Source: Limnanthes douglasii subsp. nivea
Taxonomy: Eukaryota > Streptophyta > Magnoliopsida > Brassicales > Limnanthaceae
Length of the DNA stretch: 64,000 nt
Reading direction: 5' to 3'
Assembly: GCA_036936605.1 (NCBI GenBank)
Contig: JAUPFV010000003.1
Span: 78,662,273 to 78,726,272, forward strand
Shown here in pieces: positions 23,814-36,112 of the stretch. Every line of letters starts with the position of its first letter. Position 1 is the first letter of the stretch. A program made the position numbers and the translations under genes. The notes beneath the pieces are model-generated. The model was not told where the DNA came from. It was given only the letters and a program-made list of their open reading frames with translations, and did no database searches.

Positions 23814-24190
23814 TTCACCCCGGTGGTGGAACACTTTCCAGCCCCCCGGTTGAAAACAACCCCGACGGTTGAAAATATGTCACCCGGCGGTTGACATATT
23901 TTCACCTGCCGGTTGATGGCGAGTGGAAAATTTGTATTTTCCATTCAACAACCCCGTCGGGATGAAAATTCTACACCGCCGGGGGAGTTTTCACCCCGCC
24001 GGTGTAGTATTTCAACCGGCGGTTGAAAATGTCTGATCCGACTGGGTCCAATGCCAATGTCCCATACCCATTCTAAGTCAATTGTTCGCAATCATCCCGG
24101 CGGTTTGAAAATTCTACACCACCGGGGGAGTTTTCACCCCGCCGGGGTAGTATTTCAACCAACGGTTGAAAATGTCTGACCCGGCGGGCA
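23814..24190. repeat. Second GC-rich palindrome cluster with an internal duplication
   Basis: Just 3' of the PMD pseudogene. It carries degenerate arms such as CACCCGGCGGTTGA, CACCCCGCCGGTGTAG and CAACCGGCGGTTGAAAAT. A unit of about 83 bp beginning GAAAATTCTACACC(G/A)CCGGG is present twice, near 23964-24046 and 24107-24190. Same motif family as the intron 1 array and the 25 kb cluster. Confidence 0.8.
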
Positions 24191-24360
24191 ACTACTACGA
24201 ACAAACTAAATGAGTCTCCCGCCAACTGAGACTCCCGCCAAATGAGATTTCCGCCAACATCAGAATACCATTATAAATATACAAGTATTAGCAAGCAACA
24301 TGACTTCGATTCTATAAATACTAGAATCTGAAAATGAAATTAAACATTTAAGATATAACA

Positions 24361-25020
24361 ATGGGTTATTTAGGTTGGAACGTGCACGAAGATACAAACC
24401 TCCTAAGCGCATTTGACTTCGTCAGACGTAGGATGCAAGAGAAGATTCCTGGTTTCGTCGATGCGGTTTTGTGCAGAATGTTCTTCAACCACGGTAGGGA
24501 GGCATCCTATCCAAGATGTTTAATGCCAACAACCGGCTCTTTTCAAAAGAACCCTTGATGTCCCCGTGTTTCAATTCGATCAAAGTATGCAACTTCAACA
24601 AAAAAGATTCAAAGTTACCTTTGCTCGTACCGATGAAACGCTTGAGGCTCGAATGAGCGCTCTTCACGCGGTTTGTGGTTTGGTTACCAAAATGCATCAC
24701 TTGTTAGTTCTCCACGTGACAAACTTGTCACTGAACGGTCCTAGCCAACTTTCGGTATACTCAATTGCTTGCGGATACTCTTTGAAGTCGCGGTGTACTT
24801 CCGACCGATAGTTCTCGTAGGCTAATTCTGTTTCCGCAAACATCATTTCATTCTAAACTTTCAAGAAGGCATTGGACACTTTCTTATCCTTTATGATCTT
24901 TTTCGTTTTTCCTAGACTATAGAAATCATCATTTGACTCCTCATCTTTTAAGTCATCCTTTAAATCTCCATCTCCAGCCTTTAACTTTTCATCATATACA
25001 AAACAAAACCGTAAATTATG
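24361..25020 (-). pseudogene. MULE transposase C-terminal relic
   Basis: On the minus strand a segment reads MFAETELAYENYRSEV, then YTESWLGPFSDKFVTWRTNK. After a one-base loss that turns the expected AAGGTGATG into AAGTGATG, it continues MHFGNQTTNRVKSAHSSLKR, then FESFLLKLHTLIELKHGDIK and GSFEKS. This is the FGN.TTNRvESAHs.LKr block of plant Mutator transposases, followed by the helix ending in ASFEKS. The N-terminal catalytic region and a clear SWIM zinc finger are missing. The relic lies tail-to-tail with the PMD gene and between two GC-hairpin clusters, as expected for a PMD-bearing MULE. Confidence 0.75.
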
Positions 25021-25024
25021 AGCA

Positions 25025-25435
25025 TGGACACAATACTCCAACCGTCGTGGAAGATCTAAACCGTCGGTGAATATTTGTCCAACCGGCGGGTATGCTCTAC
25101 CTCGGCTGTTAGGTACCTCTACTCCGGCTGGGACATTGTCACACCGCCGGGTGAAAATCCACTCACCGACGGGGACATTCTCACCCGGCGGTTGAAAATA
25201 CTCCAGCCGGCGGGGGTCTACCATAAAATCAACCCCCATATGTGCTTAAAACCAAGGGGTATCAACCGCCGGGTGTAGAAAAACAACCCCAGCGGGGAAC
25301 TAAACCTTCAATCGGCGGGTGGGATTCGATGACACCGCCGGTCAGACATGGACTGCCACGGCGGGGAACCTTCATACAAAAATTATGTAGATTCCTCGTC
25401 CCCGCCGGTTGAGATGGGTTCAACCGGCGGGGTAG
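25025..25435. repeat. Third GC-rich palindrome cluster
   Basis: Repeated arms such as CACCGCCGGGTGAAAAT, CACCCGGCGGTTGAAAAT, CAACCGCCGGGTG and CAGCCGGCGGGG run over about 400 bp. They end in a perfect hairpin at 25400-25432 with 13-nt arms (CCCCGCCGGTTGA) and a 7-nt loop. The frames open across the cluster have P/G/R-rich translations produced by the repeat itself and are not genes. Confidence 0.8.
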
Positions 25436-25880
25436 CTCGGGTTCCATCTTTCTAAATCTAGAAGGTCTACCAAAATGGATTTAAAAAAAAAGATTTGTTA
25501 GAACAACTACCATATTTGGAGTCTCATACTCCTCAGCAAGCTTCTTACATTCCGAGTCCATCCTTCGATTATTTCGAATTAAAAAAAATTATTGCTTTTT
25601 AGAGGTTTTAGAGTGTATTTGTGAGTTTGACAGTTTTTAAATTTTTTGAAGTTTTTGAATTTTTTGGAGTATTTGAAGTTTTTGTTAAGTGTTGAGTATA
25701 AGAGGGTTGTTTGGAAGAGTAATTTTGTGTTCTTCAATATTTGGTTAACCGTACCCACATTCCACTACAACATAAAAATAAAAAAAATTCGTTAAATGGT
25801 AAAACTGTCTTTGACTATTGAATTAAAAATATTCTGTCTATTTTGAGAATGATTATTAGACCTTAATTTAACCGAAACCT

Positions 25881-28600
25881 GATTTAAATCATTAATCAAT
25901 AATTATTTCATTATATAGTACTATAGTGGTAGATTTTAAAAGATTTAAGTTTTGAAATGCCTACCTACACCCTACATTTTCTATATAAGAATAAAGAGAA
26001 ACAATACTCATTGATGACATACGCATGACACAAACTCTCATTTCAATAATACCGTCAGACTCATTTTCAATTCTAATCACCGGTAAAACTCTAAGGGTGC
26101 ATATAAATTATTTGAGCCGAGTCACAGAAAAAAGTAACTTATAACTATAAAGCCATGTCTAGGCCCCGCATGTATCTTTGGGATTCGGGGTTGTAACAAT
26201 AAAGTAGAAGAGGAGTTTGACCTATTAACTAGAAGACAAATTCCCCGGGTACCACACTAACATCTAACCACATTAACACTAATGATTAAAATTAAGATAG
26301 CATTATAATTCGTTGACAATTAGATTCCGATAAGTTACTCAAAAGAAAAAACATAAATGATAAATCCATGCGTCAAAAACCAGTTAGTCTTCAAAATTTA
26401 TGGACTCATATTCAAAGCTTAGTTGTCCACCCAAAATAATAAAACAATAAAAAACTAAATATATCAAATCGTATTTACAAAGCAAATTTAACATCGTAAA
26501 AATTGTGAGAGATCCTACATCCACGAAAAACATACACAGATAGTTATAAAATTTACAAAAAGACTATCTCAAACACTAAAAACTCAACAGTTCATCATCT
26601 CAAAATACTTATTCAAGTGTTTATTTTCTACCACAACTAAAGTCGAAAACTTCTAGCTTTCTTTTTCAAATCTCACAAGTGTTTCTCTCACTTTGTAATC
26701 TAGTCAATACACAATCACCACTATTTATTGAGGATCAATAATGTACAATACTCACATTTTGCTCACAATAGCGCATTATAGTCAATTACCTCATTTGGCC
26801 AGACCAGCCAACGTACGAGACAAAGGCAGCACTGACATTTGTACGACGCTAGGCTTGCAACGCCTACTAGTACATATTGTCCCTTGTAGAACGCCATTAT
26901 CCAACGATTCTTAGATAAAAAAATTGAGATTAAACATCAATTTAGACCTTTAGTGTTCTAACTTCCTTTATAGACTTCTAAGTATCTTTGGAAGCCTTTC
27001 TGGAACCATGACATGCCATTAAGCAATGCAGATAATCAATTTGTTTGTTTAGCATTAAGAAGTGGCATTTTTATTTCCTTCCGTAGAGCTTTCCCTTAGG
27101 TTCTAACAAACATATCTGCATATAAGTCTCGACCTTAGCTTCTACTTGAGAGATGAAAACCCTATACATGTAGACGACGATCCATCTTTGGCCACATGTA
27201 GTCTTCGATTATACTTCTCTTCACGAATTACTTATAGCCTACACCGAACATTTTATTTAATGTAGAATAAGTTCGGAAGCCTAACAAGCCATAATACAAT
27301 AATAATATAATTAAAAAAAATCTAAAAACACATGACAATTTTTTTGAAATAGTTGATGACATTATGTGCGGGAATGTAATATGCATTTGTATAGAATAAT
27401 ATTTTATGTTGGAGTTGTAATTTTTATGGTGAAACATAAGTTTTTGTATCTATTAACCGTTTAAAAGAGTAACGATTAATAATTTTTAATGGATGAAGCA
27501 AAAAGTCATTTTGGAACTTAGGATTTAAAGATGAAGTAGAAGAATATTGAAAGAAAAAACACGATAATGTGTTATTCTCACTTTTTCTCTATTACTTGAA
27601 TACACTTAATGAAGTTAGAGATACACTTAGTTGAATATTCTAAGTTTTAACCAATAAAACGTTTTTATACTAACCATACAAACATTGATAATACATTCCA
27701 ATTTAAATATCATTATATATATAATGATATTTATATATTATACCTCAAATGGATTAAGATTGTTCGACCGAGATACACAAAAAAATAGCTTTAAAAAGGG
27801 ATTCAGGTTTCTATAAATAAAAAAAAGTAAGAAGAAGCAAAATGTATAGTAAAATGATCAATGTGCGATATTCAACTCCTAGATCGGAATACTAATTATT
27901 AAATCGACGGAGAATAATATAAATTATATAATAAATATTCATAAGATCTTAATTTGACTGAGATATAATTGTAACTAACACTTAATAAACTGTTAAGCAC
28001 TATAGTTAACTTTATCCTTTATAGATTTCATAAATTAAGTTACATATTTAATCCTTATAGATAGTCCCCGTACTAATTTCAAACAAAGTAAGGAAAAAGT
28101 ATAAAATTAGGTCGAATATACCAAGTAAAGCCAAACATTGTCTTTTTATATCTTTTCATTGATAAGCCAAAAAGGTATGAGGATTGGCCATGGACAAATA
28201 AATCTTATCATATATCTCCTCAAACCGTAAACGTGATGGCGGCCTATACTATTGATTTTACTTTCCTCATCGACGTGGAAGATACGAGTGTTTGATCACG
28301 ATGAAGCAATTTATCTGTCCAGAACCTCAAAATAATATTATGATGAACAAGGCCATCTATCCATTAGGGCCCAAAAGTTTCATGTGTGCACAACATGCTT
28401 GCAACCATTTATTTTGTAAAGGAAATTATGCTTCACAAAAAATGGGATATCCCTAAAGCCCGTCATAGTCTAAGAAGGAAGAAGAAACCTATGTATGTCG
28501 TACTAAAAAATACAAAATAAATAAGGAAAGATAAACAGGATTTGTTATGTAGTTCCCATATTTTATTGAGGCTAATTATTCTCTAAGCTTAGGATTTTTG
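25881..28600. other. Long stretch without recognised genes
   Basis: AT-rich DNA with only short frames lacking domains on both strands. No LTR pair, inverted repeat or RNA gene was recognised. The part near 26750-27200 is less AT-rich and may be old element sequence of unknown type. Confidence 0.45.
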
Positions 28601-28939
28601 AGAATTAAATTAGGAAAATAACATATGCTAGGGAGTTGACAAAGAAAAATAAGATTGAATGCAGTGGTGATTCAAATTCGTTAGAGTGTGCTACTAATCC
28701 TGAAAGGGTACCCTTAAACATAATAAAAATTATTGCAAGATCGTCTGTCATGTCTGTAGAGGTTGAGATTTCTTCATTGACTATTTACAATATATTTTGA
28801 AATGATAAAAAGGATCATGTTGTTGTATTCGTCGTAGATCAACGAGAATAGATAATTGAAAAAGGTATCTCTATTTTTGGTAATTGAAAACCATCTCGCT
28901 CAATGTACATATCAAATAACTACGACATCGACAATTTTG

Positions 28940-29230
28940 AAAAGTTGAAAAAAGTAGTATCCAAAATGATGGTGTCACTATCTGAGCATTAAGGTTTGAC
29001 AGTAATGACCAAATTTTTGGTTGATGATGTTGATGATGGTTGAAATGTCAGAGAACAATTCAAAAGCAAACGCGAGAGTTTTCCTTGAAAATAAAGCTCT
29101 GGAAAATGCTCAATCTCGCTTGGAACATGAGTTAAAAATTGAGAGAATAGTAACATACTATGTTGAATCTTGATTACCCGAGCATGAAAAAAGAATCGTA
29201 GAACTAGAGAATATTGAGGTCCTTTAAACA
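28940..29230 (+). pseudogene. Remnant of the antisense coiled-coil ORF of the old Tat copy
   Basis: The plus-strand translation includes VFLENKALENAQSRLEHELK, then IERIVTYYVES and EHEKRIVELENIEVL, separated by a stop. It is a charged heptad-like pattern resembling the C-terminal coiled coil of the antisense ORF at 36.6-39.7 kb. Position relative to pol is also the same. Assignment is by analogy, not by alignment. Confidence 0.4.
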
Positions 29231-30189
29231 TCTACAATTGGAAATTTTATGTGGCATGCACATTCTTAAGATGGACATTCCTCAACGAGACATACAACTC
29301 TTATTTTTTATAGTTGAATTAAAAATATCCGAGTGATCGTAGATATTTCTCTCAGAGAGTTTTTCTAAGGCGTAAAAGATCTATGAGGTAGATAAAAAGG
29401 AATATTAGGAGTTATATCTAACGACCTTCATTGACTTTGGCTGGGAAGATATGAATTTATTGTATGGATAACGCACTAGACCTGGTCGGATATGAAACTA
29501 CCCTCATCTACGATCTAATACCTCATGACCAATGGTCGATATGTGTTGAGTGGTCCCGATAATTATGTCCATGGATTTTAATGGTGGAGTGGAAGTTATG
29601 GGGCAAACGATTTACCAGAAATGGGAAAAAATGTTCATGCCATATCATCCAATTTTTTTGATAATGTGCATGAGATATCTCTTCTTAAACACTACACATA
29701 TAAGATAGCATTTGTCCCATGCAAAGATCTAGCAAAGCGAATGTATATTTATGGAATGATTTTGCTTTCAAAGCCATAAGTAGAAGAAAAACTTGTTTTC
29801 CACTCGACCTAAAATATGACCAAATGGTACTGCAAACAACTGCTAGAATTGTTGTTGCTTGTTTTTTTTCTATCATATGATATTAAAGTTCTCTCACATA
29901 TGCAAATTTTGTTTCTAGTTAAAGATTGTTTAATAAGATTGAAATTTTCTTTGAATAATTGTTAATATTTATTTAATCTATATATTTCTTGAAATATTTT
30001 CCACATACTCTATTTTTAATCGTGGAATAAGTCTATTTATTTTATTTTTATTCAACCAAGTCTTTTAGGTCAGTTATCTCTTAATTGGTTCAGGTTATCC
30101 TTTTTTTTTAATTTTTTTTGTAGATTAACAATACATAAGTACGTTAAAAAAATAATTGATGTATTGCTTCGATTGTTTTAACGTGTTGT

Positions 30190-30460
30190 CACACAAAAGA
30201 AAGTGTGATAACCTTTTTCAGCTTGAAGTTAGGTGTTCTGCTTGAAAACCTAGCTAAAAAACCTATGACATCGATGTTCTGATTCAAAAATCATTTTTCA
30301 CGGAAGTGCCCTGGCTCAGAGACTTTGCACATTGGTTCTCCGGCTCGAAAGTCATTTCGTATATTGATGCTCTAGCTCAGAAACCACTATCACATTAGTG
30401 TTTTGTATCGAAATCCTCTTTGAACATTTGATTCTCTGTCTCAGACGCATATGCACATTA
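30190..30460. repeat. Degenerate tandem repeat downstream of integrase
   Basis: Irregular repeats of words such as GATGCTCTAGCTCAGAAACC, GTTCTCCGGCTCGAAAGTC and GATTCTCTGTCTCAGACGC at roughly 45-60 bp spacing. It lies between the integrase relic and the coiled-coil remnant of the old Tat copy, a position where Tat elements often carry tandem repeats. Confidence 0.55.
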
Positions 30461-30679
30461 ATTTTTTTTAATATAAAAATATAAACACGTAAATTAATTC
30501 GGTATAAAATTTTAATAATAATATAGTATTTCATTAAATATTATCTGCATTATCGTAGTAGGAAAGAACACCCAAAAATACATAAAAATGTGATAGGAAT
30601 GCAAAAGGTTTACAAATGTAAAAAAATATAAAGAGAAGATATTGTTCATGAAATATAAAGTTCCAAATGCTTCAAATTT

Positions 30680-30945
30680 TATGGGTATGGAAAAAGATGG
30701 CCTTCTGCATCCATCAACTTGTAAGTACTCGGCTAATAATATTTTTGATGTAAGACATTTTCCAGTTTCGAGCTATATTTCCAAAGGTTCTATTGTTTAT
30801 ATGAAGGAAAACTTTTCTCAACACTTTATCCGCTACTTGGAATTCAAGAAAATAAATTATAGAATCGTACGTGTTTTGTATTATTGTTTGATAGTTCTCC
30901 ATTTGAAAATATGTATTGAATTTATTTTCTTCGACCAAGTCCAAT
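30680..30945 (-). pseudogene. Integrase C-terminus of the old Tat copy
   Basis: The minus frame reads DLVEENKFNTYFQMENYQTI, then FQVADKVLRKVFLHINN and FGNIARNWKMSYIKN. It matches the (F)..GD.VLRKvf.....GKlaPNWeGPY.i block at the end of gypsy integrases. It inserts cDNA in intact elements. Here only this terminal domain is readable. Confidence 0.75.
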
Positions 30946-32479
30946 TATAAAGGAATTAATACATGTTTACGTTCATACCACAACTTTTCATTCAATAGAC
31001 TAGAGCGAATAAGACTTCTTTCGTTGTGCTTCTTGGTGTGGTTCAGTAGGATCCTTTGAGGAAACAAAGTATCTTGTCCACGAGAAGTTATGACCCTCAA
31101 AACCTTATACATGCGATAAATATTTATTTTAAGGAAGTATATAGATTATTTGGCTCAGATTATTACAAATAGTTCTAACTCCATACACTTAAAGAGGTAG
31201 TCTTCTAGCAGTTGAAGATACTGTCAACCTCTTTATGTTTTTTAAAATGTTCACTCTATGTACAAGCCCCATTTATCGAATGGAATAACTACGGATATTG
31301 GCTTCATATGTATCATTAGGATTTGAATTAATTTTTTGAGTCATTGATATGTATCACTCCATATATTTTTTTCCCAATAGTACACGACTAACACAATGGA
31401 CCTATGAAGAGTTTTATAGCTTCAACGAGCACCTCTTTCTCTTTGGTGGAGGAATTTGAGTATGAATTCTGATTCAACTGATTATAGGCATTAAAGAAGG
31501 GGTCTGGCTAACCCTTGGCGATAAAGAGTCCGACAAAGAAGTACAAATAAAAATATTATACTTTGATACTTCTAGCCTCAATTTTGTTATCTAGAAGTAT
31601 GTCTGATTAGAGTTTCCAATCTGGTGGCTCACCAATAAACATAGCCTCAAATATTATATCAGAGGGCTCAACCACTAGCAAAAAAGTGATAGTTTTTATC
31701 ATATGAAAACACATAGTTTGGATTCAAAAATCATTAGGAAGAAAAGCGTCAACAATTGTATTTTTAGTCTTGGTTACTTGTTTGTATTGTACGTGCTCAA
31801 AATTAAAGGTTTCGGCCTTTAATCCTTATAGATAAAGGATACATGTACTTTTATTTTCTTCTACTTGTTCGAAAGCATGGTTGAATACTAATTGAGAGTT
31901 AGTGAATAGTTTTACTCATCGTAACCCACATATATGGATGACCCAAAACCCTACAATTGCTGCTTCACATTCATCATCATTTTTCAAGGGAAGGCAATAG
32001 AATTTGAACAATTGATGTATAAGTTACCACAAATGGATATTATTTATCTCAAAACTCTAATGACCAATTTTTTTGGAGCCCATCAATTTGGATTATCCAC
32101 CTGGGTTCAGATGTGTCAAGACTTCATGAAAGACCAAATGTTCTTTCATTTTTTGGATGTTCCATCATATTCTAGTGTCTAACTGAAATTTCTGACCCAA
32201 TTAATAATTCTAAAAAATAAGCGGATTTGTGAGAAATCATGTAAATGATTGATTTAGACCAACTAATCTTCATATGATCATTTGAATCACTTTAAGTGTT
32301 TGTGGTGGCTCTATAGCCGCTAACTTAGATAGTTGTATGAGGTATTTTTTTTATTCCTTATTCACTAACTAAGTATCCCAAGAATTCCATAGAGCGGACT
32401 CCAAAAGTGCATTTTCACTGAGTTTTAAATTTTATGCTTGGAGGTTGTCAAAGGTTTCTTCCACATCTTTCATGTGATT

Positions 32480-32780
32480 TTTTTCATCTAAGTATGTGAT
32501 CAACATATCATGGATGTGTGCTTAAACATTTTACCCGATTTGATGCGAGAAAGTTTTGTTCAACAATCTTTGATACATCGCACATGTATATTTCATACCT
32601 TAATATATTATATTCTACAATTGAAAACCTTGACAATGATAAAGTTTTAGTATTCTTCATCATTATGATACATGAATATTTGATTATAGCTTGAATAAAT
32701 ATTCCATGGGTGAATATTTGATTATAACTGATCAATACGTGGGACCGAGAATGGATCATCTGAACATGCTCTTTTAAAGT
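32480..32780 (-). pseudogene. Reverse transcriptase relic of the old Tat copy
   Basis: Minus-strand pieces: DPFSVPRIDQL, a decayed YSSYNQIFMYHNDEEY, then CAMYQRLLNKTFSHQIG and HIHDMLITYLD. These follow the gypsy RT order DPFPLPRIDQLVD / YSGYNQI / ATYQRL.NK.F / YIDDM. The catalytic D-D pair is damaged (HIHDM) and stops intervene. Confidence 0.75.
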
Positions 32781-33989
32781 ATAATAAGTCTACAACAAAC
32801 CCTCTATTTAATGTTTTTCTTAGTAACGAGAGTCAGACTTATGGTACATACAAATTAAAGGGTTTCTTTAATATGGTCAGTTTAGCTCAGTCGATGGACC
32901 TCAGCGAGAATGGATTTAGCTTTCTAATTTGAGAATGGTATGTGTCTTTACTCTATCGACCATATATTGTTTTTTGATAGATAGCTTGTGGAAATCTATT
33001 AAAACTAGTAATCATGTTACATCATGTGCACACCGAGAAAAATCATTCAAAAACATTGATAAGAAAGATAATAAAATTTTCTTCGAATTTCCTTACGAGT
33101 CCCGCCCAATACAAAAAATATTTCTCGCTCCAAATCCAGCTTATTTTATTTCTACTCCATGCTTTACTATGCTAGAGGATCTCTACTGAATCGTTCATAT
33201 CGTCTAAAATAATAAGGTCTCTAGTAAATTGAAATTTACTATAAGCAATGGAATAATATAAAATTTTATAGTTACGTTATGAACACAATAAATTAGACTA
33301 ATCCTTCCATTGATCATATCTATTAGGATTGATGCACGATAAATGCAATATCATGCATATGATTGAGTAAAAAATCTCTAAAACTAGCATTTAATGATAA
33401 AAGATTGTCTAATGTCATGATGCATCAAGTATACTTTATTTATACATTCTTTTAATCTTATGAAAACATTTAAACTTAGTTCTCAAATCACAATAGTCTA
33501 GCATATGTTAGAGATCATAAGGGTGATAAAAGTGTTATGCATCATATATGATCATATTCTTTTTCATGAAAATGATATTTATAGATTTAGCTATGTTGAT
33601 CATGATTTGTCTCACTTCAACACAAAAAAATTTGATAATGATAATTAATACATCTTTGTGGGTTCCTACTATTCATCTTAAATCATCATTGTTGAAGGTG
33701 ATAGAATTGAAAGCATTATGGTAAAGGTGATCTGAAGTTTGTCTTATGCGTTGGACCTTAGTGTCATCAAGGCGATGCTTCCAATATTATATATAACAAT
33801 TCTTGCGATGGAGTACTTTATAGCAATAGTTCCCACTACTTATATTTGTGTATCCATATCCAATTATTTATTTTAGGTTCATCGATGGCCATAGGTTTGA
33901 CCATCTTGGGTACTGCAACTTTGGATGCTTCTTCTGGGGGCTCGACCCTAGGCAACGATAGGTAAGTTATTGGATTTTTTTAATGTAAA

Positions 33990-34110
33990 AGGGTTTTGGC
34001 CCTTGATGAATTCGAGAAGCTTACCATGGTCAATGAGGTTCTATATCTCATTATTTAGAGCTTTGCATTCCGTGGTGCGATGACTAATATCGTTATGGTA
34101 CTTTTAAAAC
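33990..34110 (-). pseudogene. Gag zinc-knuckle region of the old Tat copy
   Basis: The minus-strand translation reads YHNDISHRTTECKALNNEI, a stop, then NLIDHGKLLEFIKG. This resembles the Tat/gypsy gag segment H...GH.T..C..LK.EIE.LI..G.L..F. The upstream sequence to about 34.9 kb is presumably gag but is too decayed to read. Confidence 0.6.
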
Positions 34111-34899
34111 GTGTTCGGATTTCTTGATTATCTTGGATTTCACATATTCTCCAGTTTTAGGTAACATACCACATCTTTAGATATGTAATTGATTGTGGTT
34201 ATGTATACATTAAGTTCCATATATTAGGTATTCCAACCCACATTTTGTTGAATATTTTGACCCCTTACGAGTTTTCTGTTCTTGTATCAATAATTCCAGT
34301 TGTGGTAAGAAGTGCGTACCATTCGGTAATATGTTTACCCGTTTAGATTAGAGCCATGGGAAAGCTTCGGTCTATATATAACCCAATTGGTATTAAGGAT
34401 AATTTGGTATTAAGGATATGTGTGTGGCCTTCCTAACATCCTCATGTAAATGGTTTCTTTCCTTAATATACTGCTTTACCTAGACTGAAGGTGTGCCACC
34501 AGATTATGTAAGCCTTTCAGGGTGTTCTTTATCTTAACAAACCTTTGGGGGTATTCTCGTAGGCTCTTATTAACCTTCTATTTGTATTGGATGATATAAT
34601 TTCCATCAATTTTGATTAATTTACCCCCTCTAAGTTGGTTTTCGAATGTTATATAAAGAGCTTCAAAAGTAATAATTGAACACAGAAGCAACTGGTTAAA
34701 CCATGTTAAAGCATTATCACGAAAAGTCAACAAAAAAGCTCGACAAAGGAATCATCATCTTCGTCGAGCTTTAACATCTCTTTTTGAAATCGTTGATATG
34801 ATGTTTGGGTTCGTTTATCTCATCATACTTGACATCTTATATTGGTTAGACTTGAGGGATAGATCTCTTACCACTATTTGTGGTGTTAGTCAAGATGCA

Positions 34900-35769
34900 A
34901 AGACATTGTAATTTATATTAGAATCCTCTCATCTAGGGTATTCGTGGATCAAATATATATTATTTTTTATGCCCAAGATATTGTAGGCTTAAAGTAGGTG
35001 TTCTAAAGTGGGTTTGTGGTGTTTTTTGATAACCCAACTTAATTTTCACCACTCTATTATTAGGCTCGCCTCACTGAAAGTATTTTTTACTAGATGGTGA
35101 AAGGATAGGTCATCTGAATGAGTGACCTTCTTTTGAAGGGAGTCTTATATGTATTAAGCTAGGCCAAGTGACTTGGCGAAATAGATTGTTGAAGTGAATA
35201 GCTCGTTAAATCTCTTAGAGCTTTTACCTGATTGTTCGAGTGGGCCATTATATATATATTTTCGTTCCGTATCAGTATAAACTCAGAGATGAGCAGCACA
35301 ACACATTTGACTCACAATATCATTTTGGCAGGTACAAAACTTGCTCAACCAAATGAGGAAATGTTTCAAGGCACACTAACACGTACGACTGTCAGATAAT
35401 TGCATATATCCTAGAACATGATGTCTACTAAAACATGTTTGTACTTCTTGTATCCACTTCAAATCCACGCTCCATTTTAACTCGTATTAATCAACGTTAT
35501 TGAACTTCTATCTATTTAGGATCTTCTCATAAAAATGGTCATGCTCGTTTTGAGAACATAAAAGTATGTACAGAAGCTTCGACCAGCAGTTACTATACCT
35601 TTGATGCAACATGAGTTACTTGCACATTTGGCTCTAGGACTAACTCAAAGTTTGTTTAGCGTCGGTAATGCTCAACCTTTTGGTTCCAATATACTTTTTC
35701 AAACCTAAGTCTGTCTGAGCATCCAGCCTCATAAAGAGTTGGTACTTCCAGCATCCAGAACTACACTGT
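34900..35769. other. Unassigned DNA left of the Retand-like element
   Basis: No readable domain. It may be the 5' leader or LTR of the old Tat copy, which shares orientation and abuts the younger element. No primer site or LTR was recognised. Confidence 0.35.
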
Positions 35770-36092
35770 GGTGAGTTCAGATACTAAGAATGTTGCCTTA
35801 GGAAATTGTTATATGCGAATTTTAGAGAGAGAGAGTTTTTAGAGAGAGAAAATTTAAGTGCAAATGAGTAAAATAGAAAATGTATTCAACCCCTTTATTA
35901 GGTTAGCCTTGCCCTTTATATAGAGGAGCTAAGACTTAGCCTTAAACTGAAATTGGTTACAAAAGAGGACAAATTACCCTTAGTTTTTAACAATATTACA
36001 CAGTCACAATTGTTCTCTTAAACTCACATTATTTACAGTTTAGTCCTTAAACTTATATTATTTACAATTTAGTCCTTAAAATCCTACTTCCA
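35770..36092 (-). repeat. 3' LTR of the Retand-like element
   Basis: Plus-strand ends are TGGTGAGTTCAG and CTACTTCCA, so the minus strand runs TGGAAG...CACCA with TG/CA termini. It contains CTTTATATAGAGGAG, a TATA-like core. Matches 45762-46099 along its length. Confidence 0.85.
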
Positions 36093-36100
36093 TATGAGTA

Positions 36101-36112
36101 GCCCCCCTAGTT
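36101..36112 (-). other. Polypurine tract
   Basis: The minus strand reads AACTAGGGGGGC a few bases upstream of the 3' LTR start, the position where plus-strand DNA synthesis is primed in LTR retrotransposons. Confidence 0.6.

Larger units (their letters stand above)
20675..25880. mobile_element. Candidate MULE carrying a plant-mobile-domain gene
   Basis: A plus-strand PMD pseudogene and a minus-strand MULE transposase relic are enclosed by short inverted ends. The left end is AGGTTTGGCTAAATTAGGGTC (20675-20695, 21 bp). The right end, read in reverse complement from 25880, is AGGTTTC followed by GGTTAAATTAAGGTC. They match apart from one extra base and two substitutions. The immediate flanks share only ATTTAAA, so a target duplication is not proven in this AT-rich context. 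PMD genes are known passengers of MULE and gypsy elements, which fits. The exact ends are inference. Confidence 0.5.
28600..34900 (-). mobile_element. Old Ty3/gypsy (Tat-lineage) copy, minus strand
   Basis: Minus-strand relics lie in gag-RT-IN order: gag knuckle near 34.05 kb, RT near 32.6 kb and integrase C-terminus near 30.8 kb. A coiled-coil remnant sits on the opposite strand near 29.1 kb, where the better preserved element to the right has its antisense ORF. Heavy decay: stops every few tens of codons. LTRs were not identified. Confidence 0.7.

Noticed and set aside
24361..24558. 65-codon plus-strand frame starting MGYLGWNV
   Set aside because: It lies antisense to the transposase relic and shows no domain.
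24853..25447. Minus-strand frames extending the MULE transposase through the third GC cluster
   Set aside because: The part across 25030-25447 is repeat-derived and does not resemble transposase; only the 24.36-25.02 kb portion does.
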